A stretch of 64,000 bases of DNA from Cohnella laeviribosi DSM 21336 (GCF_000378425.1 NZ_KB899821.1:1-64000); one strand, 5' to 3'. Positions 16,301 through 25,303 are shown, counted from the stretch's first letter. Notes: generated by a model from the letters alone, not told the origin. Numbers and translations are program-made.

Positions 16301-18058
16301 TTACACCGCTCCGGATTTCGCCGGAAGACTCTTCTCCGCGCGCTCAGGCAGCGCAAACAGCTGCGGCGGACCGTCCTCCCCGCCGTACAGGACCACGAGC
16401 AGCGTGCCGTTCCTCCGGTCGATCCGCTTCTCCTCCGACCAGACCGCATAATCGAACGGAAGATGCTCCAAAACCGCTTTTTTGGCCAGTTCCCGTTGAT
16501 CCATGCCCAAAAGCTCCGCCGCCTTCTTCAGCGCTGAGGACCATGCTTCCTTGTCCAACCGGTTCTCCCACCAGATTTTGCGGGGTTTGTATTTGTGCTG
16601 GAGGAAATAATCGATTTTGAGCAATCCCAGCGTCGCTTCGCGGTCCAAAGCGGGATTGTCGTCGTCCTTCAGAAACGACCACAGGCGCAGGAACAGGTCC
16701 TCCAGCTGATGGCCGATCCGCTGCCAGCCGCGCGCCTCCCAATAATCCCCAAACCGCTGAAAAAAGTCAAAAGGAGACGGGTAGGTCTGTCCGATCAAAT
16801 ACTCGATCGTGCGGTCCATCCGGTGCGCATTCCAGTATTTCTCCAGCACGTCCTCCACCCGTTTGATCCGGACGATGTCGGAGAACGGCAGGATGTCGTT
16901 GCCCAATATCTCGTACGGCGCGCGATCCATGTAGACGTAACCGTATTTTTCCGCGTCGATCCTTAGCCCGGTGCCGCGCAGCATTTTCAAGAATCCGAGC
17001 TGCAGTTCCTCCGGCCGGAGCGCGAATACGTCGTTAAACGTTTTGCGGAACGTGTCATAGTCCTCGTGCGGAAGTCCGGCGATCAGGTCGAGGTGCTGGG
17101 CGATTTTGCCGCTTTCCTTCACCTTCGTCACCGTGCGCACGAGCTTGGACCAGTTTTGCCGGCGCTTGACGGCCAGATTGGTCGGATCGTTCGTCGACTG
17201 CACCCCGATCTCGAAGCGGAAGATGCCGGGCGGGGCATGCTCCGCAAGAAAATCGAGCACCTCCGGACGCATGATGTCGGCGGTAATCTCGAATTGGAAC
17301 ACGCATCCGTTGTGGTGGTCGATCAGAAACCGGAATATCTCCATCGCATAGTCGCGCTTGATGTTGAATGTTCGGTCCACGAACTTGATCAGCTTCGCCC
17401 CGTTCTCGATCAGGTACAGCAAATCGGACTTGACTTTTTCGATATCGAAATAGCGTACGCCCACCTCAATGCTGGAAAGACAAAATTGGCAGCTGAACGG
17501 ACAGCCGCGGCTCGTCTCGAAATACACGATGCGGTTGCCGAGCGAAGGCAAATCCTCGGGAAAACGGTGCGGCGAAGGCAGCGCGTTCAAATCGAGCTTC
17601 GGACGGCCCGGGTTGATGACCACCTCGCCGTCTTTGCGGTACGCGAGCCCGAACACGAAGTGAAACTTCCGGTCGCCCGACAGCTCCCGCAGCAGATCGC
17701 GCAGCGTCTCCTCGCCCTCTCCCATGACGATAAAATCGACGGCCGGAAGCCTCCGCATCCAGTAATCGGTGTCGTAAGAGACTTCCGGACCGCCGAGCAC
17801 GATCGCGACATCGGGCAGCACTTTGCGAAGCATGTCGATAACCGTGATCGTCTCTTCGATATTCCAAATATAGCAGGAGAAGCCGATCACGTCGGGCTTC
17901 CGGCTGTACAGATCGGAGACGATCGCCATCGGCGGGTCTTTGATCGTATATTCGGCGAGCCCGATATCGAATTCGTCCTGGCAGTAGGCTTTGAGCACCC
18001 GCAGGGCCAGGGAAGTATGAATATATTTGGCGTTCAGCGTCGCCAGCACGACGTTCAT
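16301..18058 (-). CDS. B12-binding domain radical SAM protein with DUF4080-type tail
   Basis: A 585-residue protein. Residues 1-125 form a cobalamin-binding-like Rossmann domain (VIGFSCYIWNIEET, IVLGGPEVS, VMGEGEETL). Residues 175-400 are the radical SAM barrel with C186, C190 and C193 in CPFSCQFC. The remaining 180 residues match the extension often called DUF4080. Such proteins are widespread and mostly uncharacterised; methylation or rearrangement chemistry is possible. The N-terminal domain has no visible DxHxxG, so base-off B12 binding is not assured. It is transcribed alone or with the aldo/keto reductase gene. Confidence 0.9.
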   Translation of the reverse strand: MNVVLATLNAKYIHTSLALRVLKAYCQDEFDIGLAEYTIKDPPMAIVSDLYSRKPDVIGFSCYIWNIEETITVIDMLRKVLPDVAIVLGGPEVSYDTDYWMRRLPAVDFIVMGEGEETLRDLLRELSGDRKFHFVFGLAYRKDGEVVINPGRPKLDLNALPSPHRFPEDLPSLGNRIVYFETSRGCPFSCQFCLSSIEVGVRYFDIEKVKSDLLYLIENGAKLIKFVDRTFNIKRDYAMEIFRFLIDHHNGCVFQFEITADIMRPEVLDFLAEHAPPGIFRFEIGVQSTNDPTNLAVKRRQNWSKLVRTVTKVKESGKIAQHLDLIAGLPHEDYDTFRKTFNDVFALRPEELQLGFLKMLRGTGLRIDAEKYGYVYMDRAPYEILGNDILPFSDIVRIKRVEDVLEKYWNAHRMDRTIEYLIGQTYPSPFDFFQRFGDYWEARGWQRIGHQLEDLFLRLWSFLKDDDNPALDREATLGLLKIDYFLQHKYKPRKIWWENRLDKEAWSSALKKAAELLGMDQRELAKKAVLEHLPFDYAVWSEEKRIDRRNGTLLVVLYGGEDGPPQLFALPERAEKSLPAKSGAV

Positions 18059-18160
18059 ATCACGTTACCCTCTTTTCAAGAGATGCGTTTTCTCTATTGT
18101 AACGGATAACGGGGCGGATAACCAAGAAACGCCGCCGGCCGCCCTTCTCCTGCGCCGAAA

Positions 18161-19507
18161 TCAAACCTCCAAACCGCCGCTTGCGATCACGTCCCGGATG
18201 AAATAATAGCTGTCTTTCGGATGGCGCTCCAGCGTGTTGTAATCGGTGTAAACGATGCCGAAACGCTTGCGGTACCCTTCCGCCCATTCGAAGTTGTCGA
18301 GCAGGGACCAGGCAAAATAGCCTTTGAGCGGCACGCCGGATTCGATCAGACGATGGCACTGGATGAAGTGCTTGCGGAAATAATCGATACGCTTCGCGTC
18401 GTGCACCCGTTTGTCTTCGGTGAGCTCGTCCTCGTAGCAGGCGCCGTTCTCGGTAATGTAGATCGGCGTGTCCCCGTACTCCTCCCGCACCCAGGACAGC
18501 ACCTTGTACAGCCCGTCCGGATAGACGTTCCAATCCATAAACGTCTTGTCGAAGCCGATCTGCACCTCTTCCCCGTCGAACAAGCCTGCGCCCTGCTTGT
18601 AGCGGCCGAAACCTCCGCTGTAGTAGTTCACGCCGATGAAATCGATCGGCTGGGCAATCGTCTCCATATCGCCCGCCCGAATCGGAATTTCGGCGCCTTT
18701 GGCCCGGAACCAGTCGACCATAAACGCGGGATACGTGCCTTTGAACGTCGGCTCCATAAACCATTCGTTGTTCCATGCCCGCATCCGCCGCGCCGCTTCC
18801 ACGTCTTCCTTGCGCGTCGAATAGGGCTCGATCCAGTTCAGGTTGTGCGTCGTGCCGATTTCGCCCCGGATGCCGAGGGCGCGGAACTTCTTCACCGCCT
18901 CGCCGTGCGCGACCAGGCAGTGATGGGCGACCTTGACGGCAAGTCCGAGATCCGTATAGCCGGGAGCGTGCACGCCCAAATAGTTCGAGAGGAACGAGAC
19001 GCACCACGTTTCGTTGAACGTGATCCACTGTTTCACTTTCCCGTCGAACGCTTTGAACACCGTCTCCGCATAGTTTACGAACGCGTCGATCGTTTCCCGG
19101 TTCGCCCAGCCTCCCTTGTCCTGAAGCGCCTGCGGCAAATCCCAGTGGTACAGCGTCACGCACGGCTCAATGCCGGACGCGATCAGCGCGTCGAGGACCC
19201 GATGGTAATAATCGAGCCCTTCCGGGTTGACTTGGCCCGTCCCTTTCGGAAAAATGCGGGGCCAGGCGATCGAGAACCGGTACGCATTAACGCCCAGCTT
19301 CTTAAGCAGCGCGACATCCTCCTCGTAGCGGTGGTAGCTGTCGCAAGCCACATCGCCGTTGTCGTTGTTCGCCACTTTGCCCGGCGTATGCGAAAAGGTG
19401 TCCCAGATCGAAGGTCCTCTTCCCCCTTCGCGTACCGCCCCTTCGATTTGGTAGGACGCCGTCGCAGTCCCCCATACGAAATCGCTTGGAAAAACCAGTT
19501 TTGCCAC
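18161..19507 (-). CDS. GH1 beta-glucosidase
   Basis: A 448-residue family 1 glycoside hydrolase, the usual length. The acid/base Glu166 is in WITFNETW, with Thr where most members have Pro. The nucleophile Glu353 is in IYITENGA. Sugar-contact residues Q20, H121 and W122 (TLYHWDLPQ) are present. It lacks a signal peptide, so it acts in the cytoplasm on imported cellobiose-like beta-glucosides. A catabolite-response-like element overlaps its upstream region at 19525-19539. No transporter is adjacent. Confidence 0.95.
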   Translation of the reverse strand: MAKLVFPSDFVWGTATASYQIEGAVREGGRGPSIWDTFSHTPGKVANNDNGDVACDSYHRYEEDVALLKKLGVNAYRFSIAWPRIFPKGTGQVNPEGLDYYHRVLDALIASGIEPCVTLYHWDLPQALQDKGGWANRETIDAFVNYAETVFKAFDGKVKQWITFNETWCVSFLSNYLGVHAPGYTDLGLAVKVAHHCLVAHGEAVKKFRALGIRGEIGTTHNLNWIEPYSTRKEDVEAARRMRAWNNEWFMEPTFKGTYPAFMVDWFRAKGAEIPIRAGDMETIAQPIDFIGVNYYSGGFGRYKQGAGLFDGEEVQIGFDKTFMDWNVYPDGLYKVLSWVREEYGDTPIYITENGACYEDELTEDKRVHDAKRIDYFRKHFIQCHRLIESGVPLKGYFAWSLLDNFEWAEGYRKRFGIVYTDYNTLERHPKDSYYFIRDVIASGGLEV

Positions 19508-19524
19508 TCGAATCCCTCCGCAGC

Positions 19525-19539
19525 GGAAGCGTTTACTAA
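19525..19539 (-). promoter_or_regulatory. Candidate cre (CcpA) site upstream of the beta-glucosidase gene
   Basis: On the minus strand TAGTAAACGCTTCCG matches the cre consensus WTGNAANCGNWNNCW at most fixed positions (the T of TG and the last base differ). It lies 18-32 bp before the start codon, in a place where CcpA would block expression. Confidence 0.4.
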
Positions 19540-19750
19540 CCGTTTATGATCCATTTTACCATGATTGCAGGGGCTTTCCGGCGCATCATTTTGGCATCTC
19601 CTTATACGGATTGGCTGTTTTTGTAAAGGATCTCCGGGAGGACGAGCGCAACCGCTTGCCAATTGCAAAAAACGGAAAAGTAAGCTACAACGGAAAGAGA
19701 CCCGTCGGAAGCCGCAGGCAAAAGAAACGGATCGGGAGGAGGAACAGCCG

Positions 19751-20584
19751 ATGAATTACCGTACATTCGAGTGGCGCCTAAGCGACGGAGTCCGCTTGTT
19801 CGCCTGCGAGTGGACGCCGGACGGCGCCGCGCGCGGCGTTGTCGCCATCGTTCACGGCATGGGCGAGCACACGGGGCGCTACTCGCATGTCGCCGGCATG
19901 CTGACGGAGGCGGGGTATGCCGTTTATGGATTCGATCAGCGCGGACACGGCCGTTCGGACGGGCAACGCGGGCATACCCCCTCTTACGAAGCGCTGCTTG
20001 AAGGCGTGGATTTTATGCTTCGCGATGCCGAAGCGCAGTACCCGGGGCGTCCGTTGTTTCTGTACGGGCACAGCATGGGCGGAAACATCGTGCTGAACTA
20101 TCTGCTCCGCCGCAAGCCGAAGGTCGCGGGCGCGATCGTCACGAGCCCTTGGCTGACGCTTGCGTTCAATCCCCCGCCTTTGAACGTCGTCGTCGGCAGA
20201 ATGCTGGAACGGATCCGGCCTACCTTCACCAACAACCGTCCGCTGATTCCCGAGCGGCTCACCTCCGATCCGGACATGATCCGCCAACTGCGCGAGGATC
20301 CGCTCGGACACGGCCAGATCACCGCAAGCTTCTTCTTCGGCGTGCGCAGAGCCGGCTTGTGGGCGCTCGAGCACGCGGACGAATTGACGGTGCCGCTGCT
20401 GCTCATGCACGGCGGCGACGACAAGGTCACCTCCTTCGAATCCAGCGCCCGCTTTGCGCGCAAGGCCGGACCTCTGTGCACGTTCAAAGAGTGGCCCGGC
20501 TTCAAGCATGAGCTGCATAACGAGGCTGAACGCGAGCGGGTGTTTGAAACCATCCTCGCCTGGCTGAACAAGAGGACGGGCTGA
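19751..20584 (+). CDS. Alpha/beta hydrolase, monoacylglycerol lipase type
   Basis: A 277-residue serine hydrolase. The start at 19751 follows GGGAGGAGG. It has the HG oxyanion segment (IVHGMGEHTGRY), FDQRGHGRSDG, and the nucleophile elbow GHSMGG with Ser108. The catalytic Asp and His are in HGGDDKVT and GFKHEL. HGMGEH and RGHGRSDG are typical of monoacylglycerol lipases and lysophospholipases. It has no signal peptide. It is divergent from the beta-glucosidase gene and stands alone. Confidence 0.92.
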   Translation: MNYRTFEWRLSDGVRLFACEWTPDGAARGVVAIVHGMGEHTGRYSHVAGMLTEAGYAVYGFDQRGHGRSDGQRGHTPSYEALLEGVDFMLRDAEAQYPGRPLFLYGHSMGGNIVLNYLLRRKPKVAGAIVTSPWLTLAFNPPPLNVVVGRMLERIRPTFTNNRPLIPERLTSDPDMIRQLREDPLGHGQITASFFFGVRRAGLWALEHADELTVPLLLMHGGDDKVTSFESSARFARKAGPLCTFKEWPGFKHELHNEAERERVFETILAWLNKRTG

Positions 20585-20792
20585 GGGCGGACGGGCGAAC
20601 AAGGGGATTTTCAGCAACCCAATGGTGGGAAAGCCGGCTCGGTGCAGCCGTGATCGAAGTCATTTTTCGCGGCAAAACGGAGCATTTTCTGATTGCAAAA
20701 ACACTTATGGCGCTGCCGTAAGTATGCTATTATAGTGATAAGGCAAACGAAACTATGCTCCGGGGTTTAGCGGCTTCGAGCCGGAGGAGAGC

Positions 20793-21077
20793 ATACTCAT
20801 CGATACCGGGGTTCTCTATGCGTACTTCAACCCCTTTGACGCTTATCATGACACAGTTAAAAATTTGTTCGATACCTACGTTTTCAATGATGAAAACGTT
20901 CTTTTTTTGTTCGTTAATCCGACTATCGTCAATCTGGTCCAAGAGGATGTCTTGCTCGTTCTGGATGGCGACAAGGACAGCGTGCTTTGACAGATCGGCT
21001 TAACGAATCATTTGGGCGCGGCGGATGCGGTTAACGTATCCATGGCGAGTCTGTACGGGAGAACTTATTTTACATAG
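20793..21077 (+). pseudogene. Decayed PIN-domain-like gene
   Basis: GGAGGAG at 20782-20788 is followed by an ATA codon and a frame reading ILIDTGVLYAYFNPFDAYHD, which resembles the first strand and active-site Asp of VapC-type PIN ribonucleases. The frame stops at TGA (20988-20990) after 65 residues, then continues in frame as QIGLTNHLGAADAVNVSMAS to a TAG at 21075. An intact PIN protein has about 130 residues and an ATG where the ATA stands here. I read it as a toxin gene inactivated by a start-codon change and a nonsense mutation. No antitoxin is recognisable upstream. The assignment is tentative. Confidence 0.4.
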
Positions 21078-21183
21078 TTTTCGGATATTCTTCCGTTTTG
21101 TTGCAAAAGAGCCTTGTGCCGCAATCGGCCGTTTCGTTACAATCGGAGGACAGACGTACAAAGGAAAAGGAGAGAAACCGGAC

Positions 21184-21987
21184 ATGACGGAATACAAACT
21201 TGTGGCGATGGATTTGGACGACACGCTATTGAGAGACGATTTAAGCGTAAGCGAAGCGACGAAAGCGGCGATGGCGAAGGCGATCGCCCAGGGCGTCCAT
21301 CTTACGATCGCGACGGGACGCATGTTCGCATCCGCGAAGCAGGTGGCCGAGCAGGTGGGCATCAATGTCCCGATTATCACGTACCAAGGTTCGCTGATCC
21401 GCAATCTGCTCGATTCGCAGGTGCTCTACGAACGGTTCGTGCCGAAGGAGACGGCGCGTCTGCTGTATGAATATACCCGCGAACACGGCCTTTATCTGCA
21501 AACGTATATCAACGACCGGCTGTACGCCTTCGACGACGGGGAGAAGCTGGTCGCTTACGCCAAACAGTCGAACATTCCGTACAACGTTGAGCCGGAGTTC
21601 GACCGCTTGCCGGAAGGCCATCATACCAAACTGATGATCATTGACGCGCCGGAGCGGCTGCAAGAGCTCGCCCCCATCCTGCGGCCGCTCGTCGGCGAAG
21701 ACGTTCACGTCACGACGTCGAAGCCGAATTATTTGGAATTCATCCACCGCGAAGGCACCAAAGGCCATGCGCTCCGTTTTTTGGCAAGCCACTACGGCAT
21801 CCCGATGGAGCAGACCATCGCCATCGGCGACGCCTGGAACGACCGCGAGATGATCGAAGCCGCCGGACTCGGCGTAGCGATGGCCAATGCGGTGCCCGCT
21901 CTTCGGGAAATCGCCGACTACGTCACCCTCAGCAACAACGAAGACGGCGTCCGGCACGTGCTGGAGAAATTCGTGTTGAAGGCGTAA
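21184..21987 (+). CDS. Cof-type HAD-family sugar phosphatase
   Basis: A 267-residue HAD hydrolase of the Cof/IIB subgroup. The start at 21184 follows AAGGAGAG. Motif I is MDLDDTLL with Asp10 and Asp12; motif II is in TIATGR; motif III/IV is AIGDAWNDREMIEAAG. The cap domain lies at about residues 85-190. These enzymes remove phosphate from sugar phosphates, flavin or pyridoxal precursors; the substrate here is open. A strong bidirectional terminator follows at 21996-22043. Confidence 0.93.
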   Translation: MTEYKLVAMDLDDTLLRDDLSVSEATKAAMAKAIAQGVHLTIATGRMFASAKQVAEQVGINVPIITYQGSLIRNLLDSQVLYERFVPKETARLLYEYTREHGLYLQTYINDRLYAFDDGEKLVAYAKQSNIPYNVEPEFDRLPEGHHTKLMIIDAPERLQELAPILRPLVGEDVHVTTSKPNYLEFIHREGTKGHALRFLASHYGIPMEQTIAIGDAWNDREMIEAAGLGVAMANAVPALREIADYVTLSNNEDGVRHVLEKFVLKA

Positions 21988-21995
21988 TCGCCCGC

Positions 21996-22043
21996 AAAAA
22001 AGCCCCCGCGGCGCCGCTGTGCGGCACGCGCGAGGGCTTTTTT
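21996..22043. terminator. Bidirectional terminator between HAD and GNAT genes
   Basis: AAAAAAGCCC at one end and GGGCTTTTTT at the other flank a GC-rich stem-loop, so both converging transcripts end in a T-run after a strong hairpin. Confidence 0.88.
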
Positions 22044-22075
22044 GCAAATAAGGCGAAAAGCCGGCGAAGATCCGG

Positions 22076-23125
22076 TCATTTCGGCTCGAGATTTTTTTCC
22101 AGCGTAAAAAATTTGACGGTTCCCGCAGGACGTATGGCCAATTCCTGATCCGCGATCTCGTAGCCCATGTTTTCAAACAAAAACATCTTTTTATGTATCG
22201 ACTGTCGAACCTTGCATCGGCTGATCCTGACGCCCTTCGTTCTTCCCTTGAGCTCGACCCATTCGACCAGCTTGCGGGCATATCCGCGCTTGCGGCGGGA
22301 AGGGACGACGGCAAGCCGGAAAAAGACGATCGCATGGTCCTCAAAGCGGTACCGGACCGCGCCGACCGGATTTCCGTCCTCGTACAAGATGCCGGCGAAT
22401 TCCCGCTGTTCGGCCAGCGCTTCGCGAATTTGCGATTCCGTTTCCTCAAGCGCGCTCGAGGGCGGAACGGCAGCCCGGTATTCCTCAAACGCGGCCAGCG
22501 TGACGGCATGCAGCGCTTGCGCGTCCTCCGGACCGGCGTCGCGAATTTCGATCGCCGGGTCCGCCTTCGGCTTCCGCTCGGAATCGGCGGTCTGCCGAAT
22601 CTCCGGCAGCTCGTCCTGACTGCCGGCTTCCTCCGGCTCCCGGGTCTTGGCGTCCTCCGCGACCTCCTCAGCCCCGCCCGCGGTTTCAACCGGCGCGGCC
22701 GCTGCGGGCGAAGCCGATTGGCCGCCTTCGAAGTAAAGGCGGGACGAGCGCAACAGGAGCAATACGACGATGACCAGCGACAACAGCAGTTGGACCGGAT
22801 TGCTCGAGGAAAGCCAGAAAACGAGAAGGGCGAGCAAAATCGACAGCATCCGTTTTTTCTTGGCGATCGAAACGAGCGTCAGGACAAGCGCCAACAGCAA
22901 AGGCGCAAGGTTCACGGCCACAAGCCAGAAATGCTTCGCCTCGTACTCCTCCGGCGCAATCCCGAACATCGAGTGCAGCGTCCGGGTCTTGTAATCGGTC
23001 CAGCCGCTCCAGGCCCCGTCGGGGACGACGAGCAAAAGCAGGGAGACGGCCAGAATAAAGGCAAACATGGCCAGCTTGAAAACCAGCAGAAGCTGGGCGA
23101 CGCGGATCGAATTCGGCTTAGGCAA
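22076..23125 (-). CDS. Membrane protein fused to a C-terminal GNAT acetyltransferase
   Basis: A 349-residue two-part protein. Residues 1-125 contain about four hydrophobic helices (10-34, 65-86, 92-107, 110-125). Residues 135-190 are an Ala/Glu/Pro-rich linker. Residues 190-349 are a GNAT domain: IEIRDAGPEDAQALH, VGAVRYRFEDHAIVFF and the acetyl-CoA loop VVPSRRKRGYARKLVEW. The C-terminal EKNLEPK is cytoplasmic by this layout. Such a fusion ties an N-acetyltransferase to the membrane; the substrate is unknown. It may be transcribed after the XRE regulator gene, which ends about 100 bp upstream. Confidence 0.85.
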   Translation of the reverse strand: MPKPNSIRVAQLLLVFKLAMFAFILAVSLLLLVVPDGAWSGWTDYKTRTLHSMFGIAPEEYEAKHFWLVAVNLAPLLLALVLTLVSIAKKKRMLSILLALLVFWLSSSNPVQLLLSLVIVVLLLLRSSRLYFEGGQSASPAAAAPVETAGGAEEVAEDAKTREPEEAGSQDELPEIRQTADSERKPKADPAIEIRDAGPEDAQALHAVTLAAFEEYRAAVPPSSALEETESQIREALAEQREFAGILYEDGNPVGAVRYRFEDHAIVFFRLAVVPSRRKRGYARKLVEWVELKGRTKGVRISRCKVRQSIHKKMFLFENMGYEIADQELAIRPAGTVKFFTLEKNLEPK

Positions 23126-23231
23126 AGGACAACCTCCTGAAGATAGGAAATAAAGGTTAGGGTTAAGACCGATCTATCATGAATACGTCGAAGCATGCCT
23201 TACGTTTCAGTATCCGTGAAGCGCGGAAAGC

Positions 23232-23615
23232 TCATTCGTCCGCTTCGCCTTCGCTTTGCGAGTTGCGCTTCTCCTCGCGCTTGCGCTTCTCTTTCAGCAG
23301 CCGGAACATCTCCAGACTGTCGAGCAGATACCTCGCTTCCTCGTCGGTCAGATTTTCCTGAACGCCGTTCACATAAATGCGGTTGCCGGCTCCTTCGCCG
23401 CCTTTGCCGTTTTGTTCCCCCAGCAGCAGCCAGTCCAGCGAAACCTCGTACAGCGAAGCCATCTCCCGCAAAATATCGTTATCCGGTTGGGATTTGTTGT
23501 TCTCGTATTTCGAAATCGTCGTAAAATCGATTCCCAGCTTGTCCGCCACCTCGTTCTGGGTCAATCGTTTCTGATGCCGCGCCTGCTTCAAGCGCTTCCC
23601 GAACGTGTCGGCCAT
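23232..23615 (-). CDS. XRE-family helix-turn-helix regulator
   Basis: A 127-residue DNA-binding protein. Residues 6-60 form the HTH_3 domain: LKQARHQKRLTQNEVADKLG, then IDFTTISKYENNKSQPD. The tail has a YVNGVQENLTDEEARYLLDS helix and a highly charged C-terminus (KEKRKREEKRNSQ). It is divergent from two micro-protein genes, and the intergenic region carries palindromes it may bind (23673-23748). Comparable SinR-like regulators act as repressors. Confidence 0.92.
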   Translation of the reverse strand: MADTFGKRLKQARHQKRLTQNEVADKLGIDFTTISKYENNKSQPDNDILREMASLYEVSLDWLLLGEQNGKGGEGAGNRIYVNGVQENLTDEEARYLLDSLEMFRLLKEKRKREEKRNSQSEGEADE

Positions 23616-23672
23616 CGGTATCCCCCCTTATAAAACACAGTATAAAAGATTTGATTTCCGGTCCATATAATG

Positions 23673-23748
23673 TTGAAGAATTTTCAAAATAGAAGTTGTT
23701 TTATGATATATTTTCAAGTTAAAATAGGGTATATTGAAATATTTTCAA
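23673..23748. promoter_or_regulatory. Repeated TTGAA-N5-TTCAA palindromes, candidate XRE operators
   Basis: TTGAAGAATTTTCAA (23673-23687) and TTGAAATATTTTCAA (23734-23748) are near-perfect palindromes. A third TTTTCAA half-site is at 23711-23717. The three TTTTCAA copies start at 23681, 23711 and 23742, a 30-31 bp spacing that places them on one face of the helix. They fill the gap between the divergent XRE gene and the micro-protein pair. Confidence 0.6.
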
Positions 23749-23766
23749 TAAGGAGAGATTTTCTCC

Positions 23767-23883
23767 ATGTTAGACGCTCCCTATTGGTTTTGGATCATTA
23801 TCGCCCCGTGTCCCTTGGTGACGCTGTATTTGGAAATGCGCCACCGGCGCAGGCAATCCCGCGAAAAGGAGCCGAGAACATGA
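23767..23883 (+). CDS. 38-residue membrane micro-protein
   Basis: A short gene starting at ATG 23767 after AAGGAGAG. It encodes 38 residues: a hydrophobic helix (YWFWIIIAPCPLVTLYL) followed by a very basic tail (RHRRRQSREKE). Its TGA overlaps the ATG of the next small gene. The good ribosome binding site, coupling and palindromic upstream region support it. A single-helix membrane peptide of this type could be a regulator or a toxin-like peptide, but no family is recognised. Confidence 0.6.
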   Translation: MLDAPYWFWIIIAPCPLVTLYLEMRHRRRQSREKEPRT

Positions 23884-24104
23884 AGGTCGTTTGGCATTTG
23901 CCGGAAGGCGCGGTTTACGAGAGCCGGTATTCGGACGTCGAGCAATTGCTGTTCTTGCTCCGGATGGTCAGCTCCGTTCAGGTAAAAGAGACGGCATATG
24001 CCATCGGCGAAACGGTATTGGCGGTCGGGGGAGAGGACGAGCTGTCGCTCAGCGTGCGGTTAAAAACAAAAGGCCTCCCCCATGAAGAGGTTCGGCCGAA
24101 TTAG
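23880..24104 (+). CDS. 74-residue small protein coupled to the micro-protein gene
   Basis: The ATG at 23880 overlaps the previous stop codon (ATGA) and follows AAAGGAG. The 74 residues begin MKVVWHLPEGAVYESRYSDV and continue EQLLFLLRMVSSVQVKETAY. It is soluble with a mixed alpha/beta pattern. I do not recognise it. It is likely co-expressed with the 38-residue peptide under the divergent XRE regulator. Confidence 0.65.
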   Translation: MKVVWHLPEGAVYESRYSDVEQLLFLLRMVSSVQVKETAYAIGETVLAVGGEDELSLSVRLKTKGLPHEEVRPN

Positions 24105-24163
24105 GCGTCCGGGAAACCAAGAAAGGAGCGGCCGTCTTCGGCAGCTCCTCGTCCGTTCCGTAT

Positions 24164-25252
24164 TCAAATTCCCGCCAGCACCTGGTACCAGACGCCGCGG
24201 CTGGAGTAGAGCGTCTTGCGCACCTCTTCCCATCCGCCCAGGTAATGGATGTCGAACAAGTCCTTCGGCTGCGGAAAGCGTTCCCGCCACTTCGCCTCCA
24301 CCTCGGGCCGAACCGGGCGGAAACCGTGCCGGGCGAACACTTCCTGCGCCTTCTCGCCGTGCAGAAAGGCGACAAACGCGTCGGCGGCTTCCCGGACGCC
24401 GTGGCGGTCGGCATTGACGTCGACGACAGCCGCCGGATTCTCGATGAGAATCGTCCGGCTCGGCGTCACGACGTCGTAATCGACGCCCTGCGCGATCCGG
24501 GCGAGCAGCTCGTTCTCATAGGTGACGATGACGTCGCCGACGCCGTATTCGAAGGCCGCCATCGATGCGCGGCCGCTCTTGTCCATCGATTCGATATTTC
24601 GATGCACAGCCTTAAGAAACCGCTTCGCGTATTCGGGGTCTTTGACGCCCGTCTTCGCCTCCGATTCCTTCAGCCCGTAGCCGTACAAGGCGTTAATGTC
24701 CCATTGCGCCCCCCCGGACGTTTTCGGATTCGGGTACAGCACTTTGACGCCCGGGCGGGCCAAATCGTCGAAATCGTCGATGCCGAGCGGATTGCCGGGC
24801 CGCGTCCCCATCACCACGATCGATCGCGTAATCATGCCGCCGTCCGTATCGTTTTTCCAATCGGAGCGCAGAAATCCCGCCTTTACGATTTTGTCCATAT
24901 CGCCTTCCATGGACAGAACGGCCACATCGGCCTCGAAGCCCCCTGCGATCGAGCGGGCCTGCGTGCCGGACGCTTCGTACGACTCCTGGAACTTGACGTC
25001 CTGGCCGGTTTTCGCTTTCCACTCTTCCCGGAAAAGGGGCATAATTTCCTGCAGCGCATCCTTCGCTACGGAATAGGCGCCCACCACAAGCGTCACGCTT
25101 GTCCCGGAGCCCTTGGCGGACGATGAATGGTCCGCGGAAGGCTGCGCATTTCCGCCGCATCCGGCGACCGTACCCGCCAGCAGCAGCAAAATGCCCCAAC
25201 CCGCAAGTCCGGTGATCCGGTATCGTAAAGGTTTGCGGCTTCCCGGTTTCAT
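24164..25252 (-). CDS. sbp: Sulfate ABC transporter substrate-binding lipoprotein
   Basis: A 362-residue periplasmic-type binding protein. The lipobox LLLAGTVAGCGG places the lipid Cys at 32. The mature part begins VTLVVGAYSVAKDALQEIMP, and PNPKTSGGAQWDINALYGYGL is the sulfate/thiosulfate-binding signature of the CysP/Sbp family. It captures sulfate or thiosulfate outside the membrane and hands it to CysTW. It is the last gene of cysT-cysW-cysA-sbp, 51 bp after cysA. Confidence 0.94.
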   Translation of the reverse strand: MKPGSRKPLRYRITGLAGWGILLLLAGTVAGCGGNAQPSADHSSSAKGSGTSVTLVVGAYSVAKDALQEIMPLFREEWKAKTGQDVKFQESYEASGTQARSIAGGFEADVAVLSMEGDMDKIVKAGFLRSDWKNDTDGGMITRSIVVMGTRPGNPLGIDDFDDLARPGVKVLYPNPKTSGGAQWDINALYGYGLKESEAKTGVKDPEYAKRFLKAVHRNIESMDKSGRASMAAFEYGVGDVIVTYENELLARIAQGVDYDVVTPSRTILIENPAAVVDVNADRHGVREAADAFVAFLHGEKAQEVFARHGFRPVRPEVEAKWRERFPQPKDLFDIHYLGGWEEVRKTLYSSRGVWYQVLAGI

Positions 25253-25303
25253 TCCTTTTCCTCCCTGCGATGCCTGCGTAGGCTCCCGCTGCCGATCCGC
25301 CGG

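Noticed and set aside
20730-20942. 70-codon minus-strand frame opposite the PIN-like remnant
   Set aside because: No ribosome binding site or similarity; the plus strand has the better coding signature.
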